DNA from: Peptococcaceae bacterium
GTDB lineage: Bacteria; Bacillota; Desulfitobacteriia; Desulfitobacteriales; Syntrophobotulaceae
DNA: 64,000 nt
NCBI GenBank assembly: GCA_009783315.1
Contig: WRHI01000001.1
Span: 1 to 64,000 of the forward strand
Direction of reading: 5' to 3'
The stretch's first letter is position 1. Every line of letters starts with the position of its first letter. Under the pieces are notes generated by a model that saw only the letters and a program-made list of their open reading frames with translations, ran no database searches and was not told the origin of the DNA. The translations under genes were made by a program, and so were the position numbers. Positions 38,339 through 48,495 of the stretch are shown in pieces.

Positions 38339-41300
38339 TCCACTATCTCAAATCCGTACAAATACACGGCTTCAAGTCCTTTGCCGATAAACTAACCCTG
38401 GACTTCCAGCCCGGCGTCAATGTTGTTGTCGGCCCCAACGGCAGCGGCAAAAGCAACATCGCCGACGCCGTTCGTTGGGTTCTCGGAGAGCAAAGCGTCA
38501 AAAGCCTGCGAGGCAACAAAATGGAGGACATCATCTTTGTCGGCAGCCATTCCCGCCGCCAAGTCAGCCGCGCTGAAGTCTCCCTGGTCTTCGACAACAC
38601 AAGCCGTCTCTTTCCCCTCGACTACGAAGAAATCACCATCACCCGCTGTGTCTACCGGGACGGCGACGGAGAATTCTATATCAACCGCGTACCCTGTCGG
38701 CTCAAAGACATCCAGGAACTCTTTCTTGACACCGGCTCCGGCAAAGAAGGCTTCTCCATCATCGGCCAAGGCCGCGTCGAAGAAATCCTCAACGCCCGCG
38801 CCGATGAACGCCGTCTCCTCATCGAAGAAGTCGCCGGCATCAGCAAATACCGCGTCCGCAAAAAAGAAGCTGTACGCAAACTCACGGACACCCAACAAAA
38901 CATGGATCGTCTTGACGACATCATCAGCGAAGTCGAAAACCGGCTCGGTCCCTTAGCCGAACAAGCAGACCAAGCCCGGCAATACCTCCGCCTTCAGCAA
39001 GAACTTCGGGAAACCGAAGTCCGCATGATCGTCAAAAACCTGGAAAACATCAAACAACAAAACGACCTGGCCCACGCCGAAATCCACCGCCTCACCCAAG
39101 AACGAGACGCCCAAGCCACTGTTCTGGACAGTCAAGAAAACACCACGGCCGCTAAACGAGCCCTCCTCGAAAACCTCGCCGAAAAAATCCAGACCATCCA
39201 AGACGAAATCCACAAACGTGAAGGTGAACTCTCCGATCTCCAACACAAAATAACCCTCATGCAAGAGCGGGAAACATACATGGCCCAACAAGCCACGCGC
39301 CTCGAACAAGACATGGGCAGCAGCGCCGAAAAAAACCAAGCCGCCCAAACGTCCCTTGACCACTGGATTGGACGGCAAACCGCCATCCGCGACCAAGTCA
39401 CCCACATCCAAACCACCCTCAACACCCACGAAGACGAACTCAAACGTCTACGCCGCCTCAGCGGCGCCGAACGCCTCGAAACCATCAAAGATGAAATCTT
39501 CGACGCTCTCACCGCCGAAACCACTTGGTCTAACCAAATGCGCGAACTGGACCGGCGCCTCGAAATCGACCGACGCGCCCAAGCCCAGCTGGACATAGAG
39601 CTAACCCGCGCCGACAAAGGCCGCCAAACCCTCCTATCCGAACTTGACGTGCTCCAAGCATCCGCCGCCGTGGCCCAAGATGCCCGAACCCACATAGAAA
39701 CCACCGTCACCACCCTCGAGCAGACCCTCAGCCACAAAACCACTGTCTGCCAAGAAACTTCAGACAAACTGGCGCAGCTCCATCGCCGTCTGGATCAAAA
39801 CCAAGCCCGTTGGCAAACCCTTAAAAGCATCCAAGAAAGCCGCGAAGGATACTTCAAAGGCGTCAAAGAAATCCTCGACGCCTACGACAAAGGCAAAATC
39901 CCTTGCGGCCGCCTCTACGGCAGCGTCGCCGAAAACATCAATGTGGACAAAACCTACGAACCCGCAATCGAAGTCGCCCTAGGCTCCGGCCTCCAAAGCC
40001 TCCTGATCGACACCTCTGACAGCGCCAAAAAATGTATCGCCTACCTCAAAATCAATAAAAGCGGCCGCGCCACCTTTCTGCCTCTTGACGACATCCAAGG
40101 CAGCCGCCTGCAAGTCCCCGACACCATCAAAGCCATGCCCGGTTACCTGGGCCTAGCCGCAGACCTTGTCAAATTTGATAAGAAATTCACCCGGGCTATG
40201 GAACATCTCATGGGACGTATCGTCATCGTCACCAACCTTGACGCCGGTGTCGCCATCGCCCGCGCGGCCGGACAAAAATACCGCATCGTCACCCTGACCC
40301 AAGACCAGATCAACATCGGCGGCGCTCTAACCGGTGGCAGCTTCCAAAGCAAAACTCACCTTCTGGGCAGCGCCCGCGAACTGGAAACCCTGGCGGAAAC
40401 CATCAAAACCCTCGAAACCGAGCAGCAAGCCCTCAGCCAACACCTCCGCCAAAACGCGGGGGAACGGGACACCCTCAAAATCGACTTAACCGCCGTCCAA
40501 AAAGAACTGCAAAAACACATAGAAACCGACAAACTGAACACCGTCGCTCAAAAGCACCTGGAAGAAAAAATCACCCGTGAAACCGAAATGGTTGAAATGC
40601 TCCAGGGCCAAAAACAGGATCTAGCCGAACAAATCGCCACAACCCTCATCAACCAAGAAGAAGCCGGCGAAAAACACATCGTCGCCCAAGACCTCGTCAT
40701 CCAGCTCAAAGACGACCAAACAGCCCTCGAACAAGAAACCCGCAGCTACGCCGAACAAGCCGACACCACCGCCGAACGAATCACCTCCCTCAAAGTCGAA
40801 CTCGCTCGCCTCAACGAAGAATACGAACAAATGAACCAACGAATCAACGACGAGAAAAAAGAATACGATGAAGAACAAACCGCTCTAGAACAACGCAACC
40901 AAGAAAAAGAAAAACTCCTCCTCAACTGTGCCGAATCAGCCGCCAGCCGTGCCCAAATGCAGGAACAACTTCAAGAAGCCCAGCAAACCCTCACCCAAGA
41001 CAAAACCGGTCTCGCCGAAGACCGCTTAGAAAGAGATGCTCTCTCCCTGGAACTGAACGCTCTCGAAGAAACCGCCAAGCAAAGCCGGAGCAAACTCTCC
41101 GCCCAAAACGGACAAATTCACCAGATCGAGCTCAAATGCGCCCGCGGCCAAGCCGATTGGGAAACCGGCCTTGACCGTCTCGAAACCGAATGGGAACTCA
41201 CATGGGAAGAAGCGGTGCTCGAAGTCGAGAACTCGATATTCGCTGATACGGCGTTCGAAAAAGCAGGAGCGGAAATAGAATCTTCGAATCTCGAACGATC

Positions 41301-42129
41301 GAGTTCACCTGAACCTGCGAACCCCAACCCCGCGGACATCGAACAGGCGGACATCGAACAGGCGAATATCGAACAGGCAGACATCGAACAGGCGAGTATC
41401 GAACCAGCGAATATCGAACAGGCGGTTTCGAATACGCGTTTCTTGCAGAAACGCGTCCTCGAAATCCGCAACGAATTGGGCCGCCTCGGCCCCGTCAATC
41501 ACACAGCCCTAGAAGAGCACCCGGCAATGATTGAACGTTACAACTTCTTGAAAATCCAATATGACGACCTCATCGCCGCCAGCACCAAACTTCTCGACCT
41601 TATCGGAGAACTCGACGAAATCATGCAGGAAAAATTCGCCCAAGGCTTTGATGATGTCAACAAAGCCTTTTCAGAAGTCTTCTGCCAGCTCTTCGAAGGA
41701 GGCCGGGCCTATCTCTCTCTGGACCAGCCCGACAACCTGCTGGAGACAGGCATCAACATCATCGCCCAGCCTCCCGGCAAGAAACCCCAGCTGCTCTCCC
41801 TCCTGTCCGGCGGCGAACGGGCCTTCACCGCCATCGCGCTCCTTTTTGCCATGCTCAAAGTTAAGCCAAGCCCCTTCTGCGTCATGGACGAAATCGAATC
41901 GGCTCTGGACGAAGCCAACGTCAAACGCTTCATCCAATACGTCCGCCGACTGTCCGCCAACACCCAATTCATTCTCATTTCGCACCGCCGCGGCACTATG
42001 GAAGCTGCCGACCGACTCTACGGCGTCAGCATGGAAGAATCAGGCGTATCCAAATTGCTCACAATAGAACTGGATCAATTCGGCACACAGCCCGCCGAAA
42101 GGAGAGAACTTTCTTGGCTGGACTCATAA
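38335..42129 (+). CDS. smc: Chromosome segregation protein SMC
   Basis: GPNGSGKSNIADAVRWVLGEQS, LLSGGERAFTAIALLFAMLKVKPSPFCVMDEIESALDEAN. Confidence 0.96.
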   Translation: MIHYLKSVQIHGFKSFADKLTLDFQPGVNVVVGPNGSGKSNIADAVRWVLGEQSVKSLRGNKMEDIIFVGSHSRRQVSRAEVSLVFDNTSRLFPLDYEEITITRCVYRDGDGEFYINRVPCRLKDIQELFLDTGSGKEGFSIIGQGRVEEILNARADERRLLIEEVAGISKYRVRKKEAVRKLTDTQQNMDRLDDIISEVENRLGPLAEQADQARQYLRLQQELRETEVRMIVKNLENIKQQNDLAHAEIHRLTQERDAQATVLDSQENTTAAKRALLENLAEKIQTIQDEIHKREGELSDLQHKITLMQERETYMAQQATRLEQDMGSSAEKNQAAQTSLDHWIGRQTAIRDQVTHIQTTLNTHEDELKRLRRLSGAERLETIKDEIFDALTAETTWSNQMRELDRRLEIDRRAQAQLDIELTRADKGRQTLLSELDVLQASAAVAQDARTHIETTVTTLEQTLSHKTTVCQETSDKLAQLHRRLDQNQARWQTLKSIQESREGYFKGVKEILDAYDKGKIPCGRLYGSVAENINVDKTYEPAIEVALGSGLQSLLIDTSDSAKKCIAYLKINKSGRATFLPLDDIQGSRLQVPDTIKAMPGYLGLAADLVKFDKKFTRAMEHLMGRIVIVTNLDAGVAIARAAGQKYRIVTLTQDQINIGGALTGGSFQSKTHLLGSARELETLAETIKTLETEQQALSQHLRQNAGERDTLKIDLTAVQKELQKHIETDKLNTVAQKHLEEKITRETEMVEMLQGQKQDLAEQIATTLINQEEAGEKHIVAQDLVIQLKDDQTALEQETRSYAEQADTTAERITSLKVELARLNEEYEQMNQRINDEKKEYDEEQTALEQRNQEKEKLLLNCAESAASRAQMQEQLQEAQQTLTQDKTGLAEDRLERDALSLELNALEETAKQSRSKLSAQNGQIHQIELKCARGQADWETGLDRLETEWELTWEEAVLEVENSIFADTAFEKAGAEIESSNLERSSSPEPANPNPADIEQADIEQANIEQADIEQASIEPANIEQAVSNTRFLQKRVLEIRNELGRLGPVNHTALEEHPAMIERYNFLKIQYDDLIAASTKLLDLIGELDEIMQEKFAQGFDDVNKAFSEVFCQLFEGGRAYLSLDQPDNLLETGINIIAQPPGKKPQLLSLLSGGERAFTAIALLFAMLKVKPSPFCVMDEIESALDEANVKRFIQYVRRLSANTQFILISHRRGTMEAADRLYGVSMEESGVSKLLTIELDQFGTQPAERRELSWLDS
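41332..41427 (+). repeat. 15-bp in-frame tandem repeat (A[DNS]IE[QP])n in smc
   Basis: gcggacatcgaacaggcggacatcgaacaggcgaatatcgaacag... Confidence 0.9.
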
Positions 42130-43088
42130 CCTCCCTCAAAGACAAACTCACCAAAACCCGACAAGGATTCACCGAGAAAATCGACTCTTTTTTTGCCCGT
42201 TTCGCTAAAGTGGACGAAGACCTGCTGGAAGAGCTCGAGGAAATCCTCATCCAAGCTGACATCGGCGCCCAAACCTCATTTGAGCTTGTCGACGACTTGC
42301 GCCTGATCATCAAAGAACAAAGAATAACCGAACCCACCGCCCTCACCGGTGAACTCCAGAAGCTCATTCAGCAATACTTGGGGGAACACCAGAATCTGAT
42401 TATTAATGGCGACAATCATTATGCTAACGCCAACAGCAGCTACGACGGAACCTCTGGCGATAACAAAACCAGCGGTCTCACCATCTATCTTGTCGTCGGC
42501 GTCAACGGCGTCGGCAAAACCACCACCATCGGCAAAATGGCCCATCACTACACTCAACAGAACAAGAAAGTAATCCTGGCTGCCGCCGACACCTTCCGGG
42601 CCGCTGCCAGCGAACAGCTCCAGATCTGGGCCGGCCGCGCCGGCGCTGACATAATCAAACACGGAGAAGGCGCCGACCCGGCGGCTGTGGTTTTTGACGC
42701 CCTCCAGGCCGCCCGGGCGCGCAAAGCCGACTATCTCATAGTCGACACCGCCGGACGCTTGCACAACAAAGTTAACCTTATGAACGAGCTCAACAAAATT
42801 AAGCGTGTCATAGCCAGAGAAATCCCTGGCGCCCCTCACGAAGTCCTGCTGGTTCTGGATGCCACCACCGGCCAAAATGCCATCCAACAGGTCAAATCCT
42901 TCCGGGAAGCCTCCGACATCACCGGCGTCATCCTCACCAAAATGGACGGCACCGCCAAAGGCGGCGTCGTCGTCGGACTGAGTCACGAAGCCGACGTCGC
43001 CGTCAAACTCATCGGCGTAGGGGAGGGCCCGGAAGATTTAAGGCCCTTTGATCCACAAGAATTTGCCCAGGCCATATTTGAACGGTAA
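42114..43088 (+). CDS. ftsY: Signal recognition particle receptor FtsY
   Basis: [44 protein letters not shown]. Confidence 0.95.
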   Translation: MAGLITSLKDKLTKTRQGFTEKIDSFFARFAKVDEDLLEELEEILIQADIGAQTSFELVDDLRLIIKEQRITEPTALTGELQKLIQQYLGEHQNLIINGDNHYANANSSYDGTSGDNKTSGLTIYLVVGVNGVGKTTTIGKMAHHYTQQNKKVILAAADTFRAAASEQLQIWAGRAGADIIKHGEGADPAAVVFDALQAARARKADYLIVDTAGRLHNKVNLMNELNKIKRVIAREIPGAPHEVLLVLDATTGQNAIQQVKSFREASDITGVILTKMDGTAKGGVVVGLSHEADVAVKLIGVGEGPEDLRPFDPQEFAQAIFER

Positions 43089-43187
43089 GCCAGACGCAAA
43101 TCTTGGGAAAAAACAAAGGCAGAAACGTAAACATAATATTTGAACACATATCAGGAAGAAAGCTTCTGTAAGCAAGGATGAAAACCT

Positions 43188-44561
43188 ATGTACGAAGACC
43201 CACAACAATCCCTATTTGACAACAGAGAGTCAACAGGCCCCTTGGCCAGCCGCCTGCGTCCGCAAACCCTCTCCGAATTCGTGGGACAAACTCATCTCCT
43301 CGGCGAAGGAAAAGTACTGCGGCACATCATTGAAAGCGACCAGGCGTCATCCATGATCTTTTGGGGGCCTCCCGGCGTAGGCAAAACCACCCTCGCCCGC
43401 ATCATAGCGGGCCAAACCAAAGCTCATTTCATCAATTTCAGCGCGGTCACCAGCGGCATCAAAGAAATCAAAGAAGTTATGAACCGGGCAGAACAAAGCC
43501 GGCGAGTGGGCAACAAGACCATCTTGTTTATTGATGAAATCCATCGCTTCAACAAAGCCCAGCAAGACGCTTTCCTTCCCTATGTTGAGAAGGGTAGCAT
43601 CATCCTGATAGGCGCCACAACAGAAAACCCTTCCTTCGAGGTCAATTCCGCCCTGCTTTCCCGCTGCAAAGTCTTTGTGTTGCAGGCCCTGTCCCCGGAT
43701 GAATTGGTACAGCTTTTGCAGCAAGCCCTGAACACCCCCAAAGGATTCGGCGGTCAACAAATCCAAATATCACCGGAAATGCTCGGCGTTATCGCCGGAT
43801 TCGCTAACGGCGACGCCCGGATTGCCCTGAGCACGCTGGAAATGGTCATTCTGAACAGCGAAAGCGAAGGCGGAGGCAAGGGGGGAGGCAAAGGGGGAGG
43901 CGAGAGCAGCGAGGTGAGAATAACCGTAACCCCCGAAATCATCGAACAATGCATCAGCCAGAAGTCCCTCCTCTACGATAAAAACGGCGAAGAGCACTAC
44001 AACATCATCTCCGCCCTGCACAAATCCATGCGCAACAGCGACGTTCACGCCGCCATTTATTGGTTGGCCCGCATGTTGGAAGCAGGGGAGGATCCCTTGT
44101 ATGTGGCACGGCGAGTCACACGTTTTGCCAGCGAAGACATAGGAATGGCGGACAGCCGGGCTTTGGAGGTGGCTATTGGGGCCTACCAAGCGTGTCATTT
44201 CATCGGCATGCCCGAATGCTCTGTCCATTTAGCCCACGCAGTCACTTACATGGCCTTAGCACCCAAATCCAACGCACTTTATCTGGCCTACGAACAGGCA
44301 AAAGGGGACGCTCAACGGATGATCGCTGACCCTGTCCCACTGCATATTCGCAATGCTCCGACAAAACTGATGAAAGACCTTGGCTACGGCAAAGGCTATG
44401 AATACGCTCACGACACTCAAGACAAACTCACCGCCATGCGCTGTCTGCCAGATACATTGGCCGGACGCCGGTATTACCAGCCCACAACGCAAGGACAGGA
44501 AGTTCGGGTCAAGGAACGCCTGGAACAGATTGAGGCTTGGCATCGGCAGCATGATACTTGA
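43188..44561 (+). CDS. rarA: Replication-associated recombination protein A (AAA+ ATPase)
   Basis: RPQTLSEFVGQTHLLGEGKVLR, WGPPGVGKTTLARIIA, PTKLMKDLGYGKGYEYAHD. Confidence 0.94.
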   Translation: MYEDPQQSLFDNRESTGPLASRLRPQTLSEFVGQTHLLGEGKVLRHIIESDQASSMIFWGPPGVGKTTLARIIAGQTKAHFINFSAVTSGIKEIKEVMNRAEQSRRVGNKTILFIDEIHRFNKAQQDAFLPYVEKGSIILIGATTENPSFEVNSALLSRCKVFVLQALSPDELVQLLQQALNTPKGFGGQQIQISPEMLGVIAGFANGDARIALSTLEMVILNSESEGGGKGGGKGGGESSEVRITVTPEIIEQCISQKSLLYDKNGEEHYNIISALHKSMRNSDVHAAIYWLARMLEAGEDPLYVARRVTRFASEDIGMADSRALEVAIGAYQACHFIGMPECSVHLAHAVTYMALAPKSNALYLAYEQAKGDAQRMIADPVPLHIRNAPTKLMKDLGYGKGYEYAHDTQDKLTAMRCLPDTLAGRRYYQPTTQGQEVRVKERLEQIEAWHRQHDT

Positions 44562-44644
44562 CAATAAAGAGTGGACAATAGAAAATGGAAATGGCTATAT
44601 CAGATGTTACTCGCGGAACAACCATGTGAAGGAGCAACCGCATT

Positions 44645-45727
<1,083 letters not shown>

Positions 45728-45759
45728 TCTATCCTGGTTTATGATTAAGAGAGGTCTTC

Positions 45760-46194
45760 ATGCGCATCATTATTCAAGACCCGGCCCCCGGCGAAGACGA
45801 CAACGTGGTCATCAGCGTCAGATGCATGACCGATAACATCGCGCGCGCGATCAGCCTGCTCAAGAGCCCAGACAGCGTAACTGTCTACAAGGACGGCCAA
45901 GCCCTGCTGCTTCCTGTCAGCGGCATTTACTACGCCGAAAGCGTTGACCTCAAGACATTCATCTACGCGGAAAAAGCTGTGTTTCGGAGCAGACAGAAAC
46001 TCTATGAGATCGAGGAAACCCTGAACAACAGTGATTTTCTGCGGATAAGCAAACAGGTTGTCGTCAACGTTAAGAAAATCATCAGCGTCGCCCCCGCTGG
46101 GGAAGGACGCTTTCATGCGACACTCAAAAACTCGGAAAAGGTCATCATATCACGGCAATATGTACCCGCCTTGAAAGCGAGGTTCGGATTATGA
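45760..46194 (+). CDS. LytTR family DNA-binding regulator
   Basis: IYYAESVDLKTFIYAEKAVF...LRISKQVVVNVKKIISVAP...ISRQYVPALKARFGL. Confidence 0.87.
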   Translation: MRIIIQDPAPGEDDNVVISVRCMTDNIARAISLLKSPDSVTVYKDGQALLLPVSGIYYAESVDLKTFIYAEKAVFRSRQKLYEIEETLNNSDFLRISKQVVVNVKKIISVAPAGEGRFHATLKNSEKVIISRQYVPALKARFGL

Positions 46195-46709
46195 AACCGC
46201 TCGACGCCGTTAAATTTATGTTCATCCTATTTTGTGTCATCACCACAGGCCAGGTATTGTTTATGGCGCTCATACCCTTGTTTTCCGAAGATTTTATTTT
46301 CACGGCGCAAGATTTGTATAAGATCCCTCTTGTGGCGGTGCTGGGAACCCTTCCTGTAATCTTGCTGATACACAAAGATACCGCTCCCAAAACAGAAATC
46401 ATCCTACGGAACGCCCTTCACTTTATCTTGACAGCCACACTCGTCTTGGGTTCACTGATCTATTTAGGCTGGCTGGACGCGGAAAGCGCCGTCGGCATCA
46501 CTGTTTTCTTCTTGGCGTTGTATATCGGCGTCTGGGTTGTTAACATCAAACAAGCAAGAAAGCTCGCCGACAAACTCAACGAACGCATAAACGCCATTCA
46601 CAGTGAAACCGGGGCTCCCTGCGAAACCACAGCTCACAGGGAAACAGCGGCTCCCTGGGAAACCGCAACTCACAAGGGCGAAAACGCAACTCACCGCGAC
46701 AAACCTTGA
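46191..46709 (+). CDS. DUF3021-like membrane protein with repetitive C-terminal tail
   Basis: Four TM helices, ATGA overlap with LytTR gene; tail SETGAPCETTAHRETAAPWETATHKGENATHRDKP. Confidence 0.75.
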   Translation: MKPLDAVKFMFILFCVITTGQVLFMALIPLFSEDFIFTAQDLYKIPLVAVLGTLPVILLIHKDTAPKTEIILRNALHFILTATLVLGSLIYLGWLDAESAVGITVFFLALYIGVWVVNIKQARKLADKLNERINAIHSETGAPCETTAHRETAAPWETATHKGENATHRDKP

Positions 46710-46757
46710 AACAAAAGCCGCCCACCGCTAGAATCCATAGCAGGAGGCGATACGAAT

Positions 46758-47615
46758 ATGATCATCCAAGTCGAAAACCTGCGCAAAAACTACGGCCAAG
46801 TAAAAGCCGTCAACGGCGTGAGCTTCACCGTCGCGGAAGGTGACTTGTTTTCCCTGCTCGGCACCAACGGCGCAGGGAAATCCACCACAATCAACATCCT
46901 CACCACACTTTTGGCCAAAACATCCGGCTCTGTCACCGTGGGCGGATATGACCCGAGCCGGAACGCCACCAAAGTGCGCGGTCTCATCGGCGTCGTATTT
47001 CAGGACAACGTGCTGGACGCAATGCTGACTGTCCGGGAAAACCTCGCAGTGCGCGGCAGCCTCTACGCCCTACGTGGCGCGCGGCTCAAAAGCGCGGTCG
47101 AACATGCTGTCAGCATCACCGGCATAGCGGATTACGTCGACCGGCCTTACGGAAAACTCTCCGGCGGCCAAAGGCGGCGGGCTGATATAGCCCGGGCGTT
47201 AATCCACACGCCGAAACTGTTGTTCCTCGACGAACCGACCACGGGACTAGACCCGAAAACCCGCCGCGACATTTGGCGCATGATCCGTGATTTGCAGAAA
47301 ACAAACGGTATGACGGTGTTTCTCACCACCCATTATATGGAAGAAGCCGCCGACAGCGACGGGGTTGTGGTCATCCACAAAGGAGCCGTCATGACGGCAG
47401 GCACACCGATGGAACTCAAGACCCGCTTCTGTACTGACATGCTCAGGCTCACACTCACAGACGGCCAATACATCGAACACAAGCTGGCCAAAACGGTGGA
47501 CGCCTTGCCCATAATCGACCGGCACAAAGACGCCATCGCCAACGTCGAAATCATCAACGGCACGCTGGACGACGTATTTTTGAATATTACGGAGGACTTA
47601 GGAAATGTTGATTAA
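46758..47615 (+). CDS. ABC transporter ATP-binding protein
   Basis: LLGTNGAGKSTTINILTTLL, KLSGGQRRRADIARALIHTPKLLFLDEPTTGLDP. Confidence 0.94.
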   Translation: MIIQVENLRKNYGQVKAVNGVSFTVAEGDLFSLLGTNGAGKSTTINILTTLLAKTSGSVTVGGYDPSRNATKVRGLIGVVFQDNVLDAMLTVRENLAVRGSLYALRGARLKSAVEHAVSITGIADYVDRPYGKLSGGQRRRADIARALIHTPKLLFLDEPTTGLDPKTRRDIWRMIRDLQKTNGMTVFLTTHYMEEAADSDGVVVIHKGAVMTAGTPMELKTRFCTDMLRLTLTDGQYIEHKLAKTVDALPIIDRHKDAIANVEIINGTLDDVFLNITEDLGNVD

Positions 47616-48462
47616 GCGAAATTTGCTGCTGTTCTTCCGAGACAAAGGGAACGTCTTTTTCTCCCTGCTTGCCGTACTCATCATCCTTGGCCTCTATGTG
47701 CTATTTCTTGGCAGCATGATGGAAGCAAATTTGCGCGAAGCCTTAGGCTTTGATTCGGACAAAATCGGTGTGGTCATGGCCGGCTTGACCCTTGCCGGCA
47801 TGGTGGCCGCGGCCAGCGTCACAAGCTGCTTGGGGGCGCTCAATATCAGTGTGGCGGATAAATCCAACGCCGCGAAAGACTTCTTCACCAGCCCCGTTTC
47901 CCGGGGCAAACTCACCCTTAGTTACGTTCTGGGTTCCGCTGTGGTGGGCATCATTATGACGCTGACAGCCCTTTTGTTAAGCGAACTATACATCATCGCC
48001 AACGGCGGCGCTTCGCCCGGGCCGGCTGACTGCGCCCGTCTTTTGCTGACGGCCTTTCTCAGCGTCCTGTGCGGCAACGCTATGGTGTTTTTTATCATCA
48101 TCTTCGTCAAAAGCCAAAGCGCGTTTACCGCCCTCAGCACCGTCATCGGCACACTGATCGGTTTCCTGATCGGTGTCTATATCCCCATCGGCCAGCTGCC
48201 CACGGGGGTACAATGGCTCATCAAATGTTTCCCCATGACCCACGCCGCGAGTATGTTCAGGCAAATCCTGGCTGACGGTGAACTAGCCACTTTGTTCGCC
48301 AATGCCCCTGCAGAAACCCTCACAGGCTTCCGCGAAACATTCGGCGTAACACTTGCCTTCGGCGGTTTCACCAGCAATTTCTGGTTTTCCGCCCTGATTC
48401 TGGCGACAACAACCGTAATTTTCTACACCTTGAGCGCAACCGTTATACGGGTTCGGCATTAA
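47605..48462 (+). CDS. ABC-2 transporter permease
   Basis: Overlaps ATPase gene; KRNLLLFFRDKGNVFFSLLAVLIILGLYVLFLG. Confidence 0.88.
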   Translation: MLIKRNLLLFFRDKGNVFFSLLAVLIILGLYVLFLGSMMEANLREALGFDSDKIGVVMAGLTLAGMVAAASVTSCLGALNISVADKSNAAKDFFTSPVSRGKLTLSYVLGSAVVGIIMTLTALLLSELYIIANGGASPGPADCARLLLTAFLSVLCGNAMVFFIIIFVKSQSAFTALSTVIGTLIGFLIGVYIPIGQLPTGVQWLIKCFPMTHAASMFRQILADGELATLFANAPAETLTGFRETFGVTLAFGGFTSNFWFSALILATTTVIFYTLSATVIRVRH

Positions 48463-48495
48463 GATTCAATCGTTTGAGGCGGGGGATACGCGCTC

